A DNA stretch of 39,635 bases from assembly GCA_903927505.1 (NCBI GenBank), contig CAIYNF010000128.1, positions 1 through 39,635 of the forward strand. Direction: 5' to 3'. This document shows positions 1-7,275 of the stretch, in pieces. Source of the stretch: an uncultured Bacteroidota bacterium (lineage in GTDB: Bacteria > Bacteroidota > Bacteroidia > UKL13-3). A program made the position numbers and the translations under genes. The number at the start of each line of letters is the position of its first letter. Positions within the stretch are counted from its first letter, which is position 1. The notes beneath the pieces were generated by a model, which was not told the DNA's origin, made no database searches, and saw only the letters and a list, made by a program, of their open reading frames with translations.

Positions 1-1616
1 ACTGTGTTTTCTAAATTTGATTTACTAATTCCAATAGGGTAATCTACTGCTAAAATCCTTGTTTGGTAAGGCTTAAGCGGCAAACTAATTGAATATTGAC
101 CATTACCCATGACAAAGAAACTAGTGTCGTTCAGGAGGTCTACAAACTTGCAATTTCCTACGCTGCCATCACTTCTGCTCATTACAAATTGAACAGAATC
201 AATATTGGTATTTGTTGTGTTTACCATAACCAAAATATCATCTCCACTTAAGCTCCTTTGGTAAGTATGCACTTCATTATGGGTGCTAATAATATTTTGG
301 TATGTTCCTATTTGCAAAACACTTTGTTGCTTTCTAATTTTTATTAATTTTTGGTAATGATTCCATAAGGAATTTGGATCGGCCTTCATTACACTCACAT
401 TGAAGTTTGCATAATTGCTATTCAAGGCTATCCATGGATTAACCGTTGTGAAACCAGCGTTTCCCGCATTAGACCATTGCATAGGCCTTCTGATAAATTG
501 ATCGGGTTTAGAGCCTCTCATGGCCACTTCTTCACCATAATATAAAAATGGAACACCAGGTTGCGTTAGGTATAAACTTGCCGCGGCCTTATTCATTTCA
601 ATGTTTGTATTAAAAACATCAAACACTCGGTTTTGATCGTGGTTGGTTAAAAAGGTGGCAAATTGATTGTCTTGGTAACTCGTTTTTGTATTATTTAATG
701 TTACTCGTGAGTTGTAGGGGTTACCACTTGAAATGGCGTTAATATTTGCATCTGCAAGGTTAAATTCAAAGCACATGTCTAATTTACCAGTATATAATTT
801 AATGCTTGCTGGGGTGTCCCAAACTTCTCCAACCAATAAAGAATTTGCTTTCCACGACTCGCAACTGTCGTTAAACTCTTTCCAAAATGCAATTGTTTTC
901 GGATGATTTTTTAAGGTACTGCCTTCTTCAAATAAATACATGGCAGCATCTAATCTAAATCCATCAATACCTATTTCTTTGAGCCAATATTTTGCAATGG
1001 CAAAAACGCTGTCCTTAACAGGTTGGTAATTGTAATTTAAATCGGGCATGCCACTCCAAAACAAGCCATAATAATTACTGCCATTTTTACTATACCAAAC
1101 CTGTTGACCCCACGGGCCAGTTTGGTTTCCTGGTGCGGCATCCCAGCGGTAAAAGTTTCTATAAAAAGGGTCGTTGGCCGCAGATTTAACAAACCAAGGA
1201 TGTTGGTCGGATGTGTGGTTTAATACCAAATCCATTACCACTTTTATTCCTCTATTATGAGCCTGTGTGAGCAATGTTTTAAATTCATTTAGCGTTCCAT
1301 ATTTTGGATTTACCGCATAATAATTGGTAACATCGTAGCCATGGTCGCTTGGTGTTGAATTGATTGGCATTAACCAAAGCAAGCCCACCCCTAAATCTGC
1401 ATTAGTATTGGCATTGCCATCATTTAAATAATCTAATTTCTGTGTAAGTCCATTAAAATCGCCTATGCCATCTGCGTTGCTGTCGTAAAAACTTCTTACA
1501 AAAATCTCATAAGCGGTAGTTTGGTTCCACCAATTTACCTGACTAAAACCAAAATGTGAAAAGGAAATAAAAAGAAGGAGGGAAGCTATGTGCTTCTTTC
1601 CTGGGAGGGTAAACAT
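1..1616 (-). CDS. Secreted GH13 alpha-amylase-type glycosidase (3' end cut by window edge)
   Basis: Retaining alpha-glucan hydrolase or transglycosylase of glycoside hydrolase family 13, probably acting outside the cytoplasm on starch- or maltodextrin-like substrates. I translated it from the ATG at 1616: 538 residues are visible without a stop and the C-terminus lies beyond base 1. Residues 1-26 form a signal peptide ending in FGFSQ. GH13 landmarks are intact: region I DLVLNHTSD, nucleophile Asp223 in GFRLDA, acid/base Glu264 in VGEVWD, and Asp327 in TNHDQNR. The N-terminal motif DFNGLTQKLDYL resembles oligo-1,6-glucosidase/trehalose-synthase-like members. The visible end (DYPIGISKSNLENTV) looks like the lead-in to a type IX secretion sorting domain, but this cannot be confirmed. 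It starts 12 bases after the dioxygenase gene, so the two may be co-transcribed. Exact substrate is unknown. Confidence 0.93.
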   Translation of the reverse strand, partial: MFTLPGKKHIASLLLFISFSHFGFSQVNWWNQTTAYEIFVRSFYDSNADGIGDFNGLTQKLDYLNDGNANTNADLGVGLLWLMPINSTPSDHGYDVTNYYAVNPKYGTLNEFKTLLTQAHNRGIKVVMDLVLNHTSDQHPWFVKSAANDPFYRNFYRWDAAPGNQTGPWGQQVWYSKNGSNYYGLFWSGMPDLNYNYQPVKDSVFAIAKYWLKEIGIDGFRLDAAMYLFEEGSTLKNHPKTIAFWKEFNDSCESWKANSLLVGEVWDTPASIKLYTGKLDMCFEFNLADANINAISSGNPYNSRVTLNNTKTSYQDNQFATFLTNHDQNRVFDVFNTNIEMNKAAASLYLTQPGVPFLYYGEEVAMRGSKPDQFIRRPMQWSNAGNAGFTTVNPWIALNSNYANFNVSVMKADPNSLWNHYQKLIKIRKQQSVLQIGTYQNIISTHNEVHTYQRSLSGDDILVMVNTTNTNIDSVQFVMSRSDGSVGNCKFVDLLNDTSFFVMGNGQYSISLPLKPYQTRILAVDYPIGISKSNLENT

Positions 1617-1628
1617 GTTAGATTTTAT

Positions 1629-2159
1629 TTATAGAAATTTAGGATTGGTTTCCATTACATGCCCACAACTTTTGCAAGTACGTAAATCTTCCGACCCATA
1701 ATAATGCTTGAAATGGTTTTGGAAGTCGGTTTCAATATTTTGCAATTCAAAATATACTTCATGTAACTTATGGTTACATTTTTCGCAGAACCATAACAAG
1801 CCATCTTTATAGCCTTTTCCTTCTCTAACGCGCTCAATTACCAAACCTATAGACCCTTCGGTTCGGCCTGGAGAATGGGGAGTATTAGGCGGGCAAAGAA
1901 ACATGTCGCCAGGACCTAAATGAATAGGAACAACCTTACCCTCTTCTTGAATATTCACCGTAATATTTCCTTCTAATTGGTAGAACAATTCTTCGGTTTC
2001 ATTGAAGTGATAATCTTTGCGTGCATTTGGGCCACCCACAATCATTACAATATAGTCTGTTCCTTCTGGATATAAATTTTTATTAGCAATTGGCGGAACC
2101 AATAAATGGCGGTTTTCTTCAATCCATTTGTTTAAGTTAAAAGCTTTACGGATGCTCAT
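1629..2159 (-). CDS. nbaC: 3-hydroxyanthranilate 3,4-dioxygenase
   Basis: Cytosolic non-haem Fe(II) cupin enzyme that opens the ring of 3-hydroxyanthranilate to 2-amino-3-carboxymuconate semialdehyde (ACMS) in the kynurenine pathway. ACMS cyclises to quinolinate for NAD synthesis or is decarboxylated by ACMSD. At 176 residues it has the bacterial length. Iron ligands His51, Glu57 and His95 and substrate-contact Arg47 and Arg99 fall exactly at the positions known from the Cupriavidus enzyme. A C-terminal rubredoxin-like metal site is present as Cys125/Cys128 and Cys162/Cys165. A putative ACMSD lies at 12468-13481 on the same strand but not in the same operon. The gene follows the NlpC/P60 gene by 75 bases and precedes the amylase by 12. 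The symbol haaO is also in use for this family. Confidence 0.95.
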   Translation of the reverse strand: MSIRKAFNLNKWIEENRHLLVPPIANKNLYPEGTDYIVMIVGGPNARKDYHFNETEELFYQLEGNITVNIQEEGKVVPIHLGPGDMFLCPPNTPHSPGRTEGSIGLVIERVREGKGYKDGLLWFCEKCNHKLHEVYFELQNIETDFQNHFKHYYGSEDLRTCKSCGHVMETNPKFL

Positions 2160-2234
2160 ATTAGGTTGTTTTTAAATTTTAATTAATTGCAAAACTCTTT
2201 GAATAAAATCGAAGGTAATAAAAAAATGCTAGAT

Positions 2235-2774
2235 TTACCGCAATGGCAACACCCGTGTGGCTTTCATAAATCTACGTTTGTAGTAGGGTGCATCTAGCAG
2301 GTCGATGCGAACGCCAGCGCTTGTACTTGAATGGATAAATTGAATGGGTTCTCCTTTTTTTGAAACCACAATTCCAACATGTCCAATGCCCCTTCTTCGG
2401 CTATTTCTGCCTTTAAAAAAGAGTAAATCGCCTTTATTAATTTGATTCCTCTGCACTTCAACGCCCATAAAACTTTGTCCTGCCGAGGTGTGAGGCAGTT
2501 TAATACCATGTTTACGATAAACCATCATAGTAAATCCACTGCAGTCAAAGCCTTTGGCCCCTGTGCCACCTCTGCGGTAGCGATCTCCCATGAAGGATTT
2601 GGCATAATTAATTATGCTATCTGGATTGAGTTTAACTTTTGACTTAACTAATACAGTATCAGTTGGTTTTGAAAGCAAAAACAATTGAAAGGGAGAATCC
2701 AATTGGGCATGAACTTGCATAGAACCTATTAATGTCCAAATAATCAGTATGATATGTATAAAACGCCTGTTCAA
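2235..2774 (-). CDS. Secreted NlpC/P60 cell-wall endopeptidase
   Basis: Peptidoglycan-cleaving cysteine peptidase (C40 family) acting in the periplasm. I chose a TTG start at 2774, giving 179 residues. It yields an ideal signal peptide (basic NRR, hydrophobic core, cleavage after VHAQ at about residue 24). The frame stays open further upstream, but that would run through the divergent bamD promoter and gene and would bury the signal sequence. The catalytic triad is visible: Cys78 in FDCSGF, His132 in GHVGIVV and His148 in FIHSS. The fold covers about residues 52-179 with no extra binding domain, so it is a minimal NlpC/P60 enzyme. It is divergent from bamD with about 60 bases between starts. 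A role in cell-wall turnover is inferred from the family. Confidence 0.88.
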   Translation of the reverse strand: MNRRFIHIILIIWTLIGSMQVHAQLDSPFQLFLLSKPTDTVLVKSKVKLNPDSIINYAKSFMGDRYRRGGTGAKGFDCSGFTMMVYRKHGIKLPHTSAGQSFMGVEVQRNQINKGDLLFFKGRNSRRRGIGHVGIVVSKKGEPIQFIHSSTSAGVRIDLLDAPYYKRRFMKATRVLPLR

Positions 2775-2790
2775 TTCGATGTAAAAATAA

Positions 2791-2822
2791 TTGAAAAAGA
2801 CTAAATAAAAAGTGTATGTTTG
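2791..2822 (+). promoter_or_regulatory. Bacteroidetes-type promoter of the bamD cluster
   Basis: The -7 box TATGTTTG at 2815-2822 matches the phylum consensus TAnnTTTG exactly. A TTG at 2791-2793 sits 21 bases upstream as the -33 element. Transcription would begin around 2827, leaving a leader of only about 10 bases before the ATG at 2836. This promoter position also argues against the in-frame ATG at 2812 as the bamD start. Confidence 0.6.
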
Positions 2823-2835
2823 CAGTTTGCTAACT

Positions 2836-3651
2836 ATGAGGTATTTCGGTATTTGTATTCTGTTTATTTCCATGCTGCTTGCTGGCTGTTCAAATAAGTA
2901 CCAACAGGCACTTAAAAATCCAGACAATAGGCAGAAGCTAGAGATGGCAGATGCTTACTATAAAAAGAAAGACTTTGTGCGGGCAATTAGTTTATATGAG
3001 CAGGTGGAAGATGCATACAGCGGAACACCTACTGCCGAAAAAGTTCTTTACAACAGTGCGCAATGTAATTTTGGTTTAAAGATGTATGCGCTGGCTGGAT
3101 TTCAATTTAAGACCTATTTTGAAAACTTTCCAACAGGTGAGCATGCTGAAGAATCTTTGTACATGAATGCTTATTGTGCTTTTTTGGAGTCCTATGAACC
3201 AGAATTGGATCAAACCGATACCTACAAAGCCATTGAGACTTTTAAGATTTTTATTAATGTTTACCCAGAAAGCAAATACATTCCAGAAGTAAACAACTAT
3301 TTGGACAAGCTTCGAGATAAATTGAGTTACAAGGCTTACAAAGCAGCAAAAATGTATTACGATATGGGCGAATACAAAAGTGCTATTGTAACCTTGAAAA
3401 ATATTTCAAGAGAATTTCCTGAAATGGCGCAGAAAGAGGAAGTGGATTTTTTAGTTGTGAAGTCAAATTACTTACTGGCTAAAAACAGTATCACTGAAAA
3501 ACAATTGGAAAGATATAATAATACCTTATTGGCATACGAAGAATTTGCAGAGCAATACACCGAAAGCAGCAAGTATATGGACGATGCCAAGATAATTAAA
3601 GGAAGAGTTTTATTGGAAGTAGCTAAAATAAATACCAAAGTGAAGCTATGA
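2836..3651 (+). CDS. bamD: BamD, outer-membrane assembly lipoprotein
   Basis: Lipoprotein of the BAM complex, which inserts beta-barrel proteins into the outer membrane; BamD is the essential partner of BamA. The protein is 271 residues. Its signal peptide (residues 1-17) ends in a lipobox LLAG followed by Cys18, the lipidation site. The rest is helical tetratricopeptide-like repeats, for example ADAYYKKKDFVRAISLYEQV and the PTAEKVLYNSAQCNFGLKMY region, as in the YfiO family. The start at 2836 is preferred to an upstream in-frame ATG because it begins directly with the signal peptide and fits the promoter. The next gene overlaps it by 4 bases (ATGA). Lying first ahead of the omega-like subunit and coaBC is the usual Bacteroidetes arrangement. 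Confidence 0.9.
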   Translation: MRYFGICILFISMLLAGCSNKYQQALKNPDNRQKLEMADAYYKKKDFVRAISLYEQVEDAYSGTPTAEKVLYNSAQCNFGLKMYALAGFQFKTYFENFPTGEHAEESLYMNAYCAFLESYEPELDQTDTYKAIETFKIFINVYPESKYIPEVNNYLDKLRDKLSYKAYKAAKMYYDMGEYKSAIVTLKNISREFPEMAQKEEVDFLVVKSNYLLAKNSITEKQLERYNNTLLAYEEFAEQYTESSKYMDDAKIIKGRVLLEVAKINTKVKL

Positions 3652-4046
3652 AAAATGGAATTGTGCTAATTTTTGTCTTTCTTGCCCTTATTGCAGCTTT
3701 GTGGTTGCTAAATAGAGATGATCAAGAATTGCCACATATTATGCTAAAACCAGATACTACTGAGGTAATAGTTAACAAAAGCCAAGGTGAAACTGGAGGA
3801 AGTTATCAATTAATGGGAAGCGCTGATCCAACAAGCACGCGCACGGAGGAGAAAGCAGAATTTATTGGAAAGGCCTATTCAAATTGTATGGCATTGGTAT
3901 ATAGATTGCCTAATTCTAGTATCAATAAAATAGAAAACAATGTGGAAGGAGTTTCTTACATAGATTTTAATTATAATAAGATACATCACATTCTTTATTT
4001 CGATAAGGGAATTTGTATCTCAGATGAAGTACAAAAAAATAAGTAA
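3648..4046 (+). CDS. Small bitopic membrane protein of unknown function
   Basis: I do not recognise this 132-residue protein. One hydrophobic segment at residues 4-21 would act as an N-terminal membrane anchor, since there is no lipobox or cleavage site. A polar stretch rich in Thr, Glu, Gly and Ser (about residues 36-70) links to a compact C-terminal part of about 60 residues. That part carries the segment SYIDFNYNKIHHILYFDKGI and single cysteines in SNCMALVYRL and KGICIS. The start codon overlaps the bamD stop (ATGA), which suggests translational coupling, and the omega-like subunit gene follows 12 bases later. Position suggests an envelope role near BamD, but this is inference only. Confidence 0.75.
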   Translation: MKNGIVLIFVFLALIAALWLLNRDDQELPHIMLKPDTTEVIVNKSQGETGGSYQLMGSADPTSTRTEEKAEFIGKAYSNCMALVYRLPNSSINKIENNVEGVSYIDFNYNKIHHILYFDKGICISDEVQKNK

Positions 4047-4058
4047 TAAATAAATAAA

Positions 4059-4403
4059 ATGGCTAACAACAATTATCAGAATGTTCCAACAACCACCATT
4101 GCGCGTGATTTGAGGAAATTGGAAACAGGTACAGAAAACATCTATGAGTCTATTGCCATCATAGCCAAACGTGCCAACCAAATTGCTGCCGAGTTAAAAG
4201 AAGAATTGCACAGTAAATTGGATGAATTTAACAACGATAGCGATACTTTGGAAGAAGTATTTGAAAACCGTGAACAAATTGAAATTTCTATGTATTACGA
4301 GCGTTTACCTAAGCCAACTCTTATTGCAACTGAAGAGTTTTTAGCAGAAAAAGTGCATTTCCGCAATCCTGAAAAGGAAAAGCGTTTGGCAGAAGAAAAC
4401 TAA
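4059..4403 (+). CDS. rpoZ: RNA polymerase omega/Rpb6-type subunit
   Basis: Small RNA polymerase subunit of the omega/Rpb6 family as found in Bacteroidetes, where it helps assemble beta-prime. At 114 residues it is longer than the enterobacterial protein. The conserved core TGTENIYESIAIIAKRANQI (residues 24-43) corresponds to the omega signature in which a tyrosine/serine block precedes an A-x-R-A-x-Q helix. A variable acidic loop follows (about residues 51-72), then a conserved tail, PKPTLIATEEFL. It lies 12 bases after the small membrane protein and 19 bases before coaBC. The assignment rests on this core and on the very typical location immediately upstream of coaBC. Confidence 0.85.
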   Translation: MANNNYQNVPTTTIARDLRKLETGTENIYESIAIIAKRANQIAAELKEELHSKLDEFNNDSDTLEEVFENREQIEISMYYERLPKPTLIATEEFLAEKVHFRNPEKEKRLAEEN

Positions 4404-4415
4404 TAGCTTAATTTG

Positions 4416-4433
4416 CCTTCAAATGCTTGAAGG
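4416..4433 (+). promoter_or_regulatory. Stem-loop holding the coaBC start codon in its loop
   Basis: The arms CCTTCAA (4416-4422) and TTGAAGG (4427-4433) are perfect 7-base complements, and the 4-base loop ATGC contains the coaBC initiation codon at 4423-4425. In RNA this would place the start codon at the tip of a hairpin that also hides the bases where a ribosome would bind. Regulation is inferred; the geometry is read directly. Confidence 0.4.
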
Positions 4434-5625
4434 AAAAAAAATACTACTTGGAATAAGCGGGAGCATTGCAGCATACAAAACAGCTGCAATGACCCGCTTA
4501 TTTGTTAAAGCGGGTGCCCAGGTTAAAATTGTGATGACACCCGCAGCGCGCGATTTTGTTACGCCTGTAACACTCGCCACGCTTAGCAAAAATCCAGTAC
4601 AATCTCAATTTATAAAAGGTGATAAAGGCGAATGGACCAACCATGTGGAACTTGGTTTGTGGGCAGATGTTTTATTAATGGCTCCTGCCACGGCTAATAC
4701 CCTAGCAAAAATGGCGCACGGTATCTGCGATAATCTATTACTTGCGAGTTACCTATCTGCTAGATGTCCTGTTATTGTTGCCCCTGCCATGGATTTAGAT
4801 ATGTATGCTCATCCAGCAACGCAGGCAAATTTAAAAATCATTGCCTCATTTGGGAATAGTATAATTGAACCCAATACGGGTGAATTGGCAAGTGGTTTAG
4901 ATGGAAAAGGTAGAATGGCCGAACCTGAGGAGATTTTTCAATTTGTAAAAAACTATTTGAATCATTCTGCCGAATTAAATGGGAAACAAATATTAGTTAC
5001 TGCAGGTCCAACATACGAACATATAGACCCCGTGCGTTTTATTGGAAATCATAGCAGTGGAAAGATGGGATTTGCCATTGCAGAAGAGCTTGCCAATAAA
5101 GGAGCCAATGTAATTTTAATTGCTGGCCCGAGCCAAATGCAATTGAAACATAAAAATATCACACGTATTGATGTGCAATCTGCTGATCAAATGTTGAAAG
5201 CTTCATTGAAACACTTTAAGAAAGCTGATATTGCTATTTTAAGCGCTGCTGTTGCCGATTATACACCTGAAATAGTTAGTGCACATAAAATTAAAAAAAG
5301 TGGCGCTACCATGCAATTAAAACTCAAGAAAACTATTGATATTTTAAAAGAGTTGGGTCTGCTTAAAACAAAAAAACAATTGCTAATTGGGTTTGCCTTG
5401 GAAACAGAAAATGAGGTGCCAAATGCCAAGAAAAAATTAGTGGCTAAAAATCTTGATTTTATTGTGCTTAACTCACTTAAAAATAAAGGTGCAGGATTTA
5501 GCGTTGATACCAATCAAGTTCAAATTATTCATAAAGACGGTAAAATAAACAAATTCGGATTAAAGGCCAAAAGTGCTGTTGCAACCGATATTGTTGACCA
5601 ACTTATTCAAATTATTCATGCGTAA
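4423..5625 (+). CDS. coaBC: CoaBC: phosphopantothenoylcysteine synthetase/decarboxylase
   Basis: Bifunctional cytosolic enzyme for two steps of coenzyme A synthesis: CoaB joins 4'-phosphopantothenate to cysteine using CTP, and the FMN-dependent CoaC half decarboxylates the product. The 400 residues have the normal length. CoaC (about 1-185) has the flavin loop GISGSIAAYK, active-site His74 in WTNHVELG, and the substrate-clamp motif PAMDLDMY at 121-128. That motif has Asp where most proteobacterial enzymes have Asn (PxMNxxMW). CoaB (about 188-400) has VTAGPTYEHIDPVRFI, NHSSGKMG and AAVADYTP. The DUF4835 gene overlaps its last 8 bases. The start codon lies in a hairpin loop, described separately. 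Confidence 0.96.
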   Translation: MLEGKKILLGISGSIAAYKTAAMTRLFVKAGAQVKIVMTPAARDFVTPVTLATLSKNPVQSQFIKGDKGEWTNHVELGLWADVLLMAPATANTLAKMAHGICDNLLLASYLSARCPVIVAPAMDLDMYAHPATQANLKIIASFGNSIIEPNTGELASGLDGKGRMAEPEEIFQFVKNYLNHSAELNGKQILVTAGPTYEHIDPVRFIGNHSSGKMGFAIAEELANKGANVILIAGPSQMQLKHKNITRIDVQSADQMLKASLKHFKKADIAILSAAVADYTPEIVSAHKIKKSGATMQLKLKKTIDILKELGLLKTKKQLLIGFALETENEVPNAKKKLVAKNLDFIVLNSLKNKGAGFSVDTNQVQIIHKDGKINKFGLKAKSAVATDIVDQLIQIIHA

Positions 5626-6523
5626 AGAATTTTTATTTTTTGTCATAATTAGTATATTTAGCCTTACTTCAAAGGCCCAAGAGTTTTCTTGCAGGGTTAA
5701 AATTAACGACCAACAAGTTCAAATTACAGATAAAACTATTTTTAGAAATTTGGAGCAAAGACTGCAAGATTTCATGAATAATAGTCGTTGGACAAACGAA
5801 CAAATTGCCACAAATGAAAAGATAGAATTAAATATTGAAATTATAATTGCGGCCTACGATCAAAATACCTATGAATATAGAGCATCAGCTATTATTCAAT
5901 CTCGCAGGCCTGTTTTTGGTTCAAGTTATAATACAACCCTATTTAGTTTTAATGATGAAAATTGGGATTTTAAATACCAAGAACAAGATCGTATCGAATT
6001 CCAGGACGGGCAATACCTTGGCGACATTTCTTCCTTAATTAGTTTTTATGCGTTTTATACTTTGGCCCTCGATTTTGATTCTTATGCTTCTGAAGGTGGA
6101 ACACCCTATTATAATAAAGCTTTTCAAATTGCCAATCTAGCGCAACAAACCAGCGCTAGAGCAGGTTGGAAGCCTTTTGAGAAAACAGTTCGTACGCGTT
6201 ATAACCTAATTGATAATATTTTAAATGAGCGTTTTCGTCCGCTTAGAAATGCTTATTATATTTATCATAGAAAAGGCATGGACCAATTTACCAAAGACGC
6301 ATTTCAGGCGCGTAAACAAATAATGATTGCCCTTGATCAAGTTAAGAAAGTATATAAAATTTCACCTAATACTGTAATGCTGTTGGTTTTTTTTGAAGCC
6401 AAAAGTGATGAATTGGTTTCAATTTTCAAAGGTGCCGAAGACATTGAAAAACCAAAAGCCATTGAATTACTGAGTGAAATAAATATTGCTAATATTACAA
6501 AATACGAAAGAATTAAATCTTAA
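5618..6523 (+). CDS. DUF4835 family secreted protein (PorD-like)
   Basis: Bacteroidetes-specific periplasmic or outer-membrane-associated protein of 301 residues, recognised by family resemblance (DUF4835). From memory, some annotations link this family to type IX secretion under the name PorD; I treat that as tentative. A signal peptide (MRKEFLFF, hydrophobic core, cleavage after SKAQ at residue 19) supports the ATG at 5618 over an upstream in-frame ATG inside coaBC. Typical features are the early CRVKINDQQVQ strand, the RPVFGSSYNTTLFSFND block and the DFDSYASEGGTPYYNKA segment. It overlaps coaBC by 8 bases, suggesting coupled translation. In many relatives recN follows next; here a VIT transporter does. 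Confidence 0.85.
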   Translation: MRKEFLFFVIISIFSLTSKAQEFSCRVKINDQQVQITDKTIFRNLEQRLQDFMNNSRWTNEQIATNEKIELNIEIIIAAYDQNTYEYRASAIIQSRRPVFGSSYNTTLFSFNDENWDFKYQEQDRIEFQDGQYLGDISSLISFYAFYTLALDFDSYASEGGTPYYNKAFQIANLAQQTSARAGWKPFEKTVRTRYNLIDNILNERFRPLRNAYYIYHRKGMDQFTKDAFQARKQIMIALDQVKKVYKISPNTVMLLVFFEAKSDELVSIFKGAEDIEKPKAIELLSEINIANITKYERIKS

Positions 6524-6545
6524 TTTACTGTTTCAAAAAATATTT

Positions 6546-7262
6546 ATGTCAAACACAATACACCATCATAGTCACGAAGAAAAACATTTTAGCGGAAGTG
6601 AAATGGTACGCGATATCGTAATAGGAATGAGCGATGGATTAACTGTCCCATTTGCTCTAGCAGCAGGATTAACTGGAGCTGCGCAAGGCAATGGTGTTAT
6701 AGTAACCGCTGGTTTGGCAGAAATTGTAGCAGGGAGTATTGCCATGGGCTTAGGTGGTTATTTGGCAGGCAAAACGGAAATAGATCATTATGCCAGCGAA
6801 CTTAAAAGGGAGTATAGGGAAATTGAAGTTTACCCTGAAGTTGAAAAACAAGAAGTACGCGATGTGTTTAAAGAATATGGCTTAAGTGAATCATCAACAG
6901 AAGCTATTGTGGATGAATTATCGAAGAACAAAGACCAATGGGTGAAGTTTATGATGCGCTATGAATTGGGTTTAGAGGAACCAGATTTAAACCGTGCTAG
7001 AACGAGTGCATTAACAATTGGTATTTCATATATTGTTGGTGGTATAGTTCCATTGAGTCCATACTTTTCGTTGTTTTCCGATAATCCTCATGATGGATTT
7101 ATTTACTCTTGCGTAATTACAGCAATTTGCCTTTTTACTTTCGGTTATTTTAAAACTAAAATTATAGGACAAGAACCTTTTATGGGAGCATTTAAAACAT
7201 TGCTAATTGGCGCACTGGCTGCAGGTTCGGCCTATTTTATTGCACGCTTAATTGGAGGTTAA
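6546..7262 (+). CDS. VIT/CCC1-family iron or manganese transporter
   Basis: Integral membrane protein of the vacuolar iron transporter (VIT1/CCC1) family, which moves Fe(II) or Mn(II) out of the cytoplasm, probably by proton exchange. It has 238 residues and five predicted membrane spans. The first helix contains the family signature VIGMSDGLTVPFALAAGLTG, with an Asp and Met typical of the transport path. A cytoplasmic Glu-rich region (about residues 80-140, e.g. REYREIEVYPEVEKQEVRDV) corresponds to the metal-binding domain. A His-rich N-terminus (TIHHHSHEEKH) is an added plausible metal site. Start at 6546 begins right at MSNTIHHH and lies 22 bases after DUF4835. Which metal is carried cannot be told. 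Confidence 0.9.
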   Translation: MSNTIHHHSHEEKHFSGSEMVRDIVIGMSDGLTVPFALAAGLTGAAQGNGVIVTAGLAEIVAGSIAMGLGGYLAGKTEIDHYASELKREYREIEVYPEVEKQEVRDVFKEYGLSESSTEAIVDELSKNKDQWVKFMMRYELGLEEPDLNRARTSALTIGISYIVGGIVPLSPYFSLFSDNPHDGFIYSCVITAICLFTFGYFKTKIIGQEPFMGAFKTLLIGALAAGSAYFIARLIGG

Positions 7263-7275
7263 TTCAAAGAATAAT

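Noticed and set aside
2812-2835. Upstream ATG as the start of bamD
   Set aside because: It would place eight residues before the signal peptide and overlaps the TATGTTTG promoter box.
2775-2927. N-terminal extension of the NlpC/P60 protein running into bamD
   Set aside because: It lies antisense to the bamD start and would precede a good signal peptide that begins at TTG 2774.
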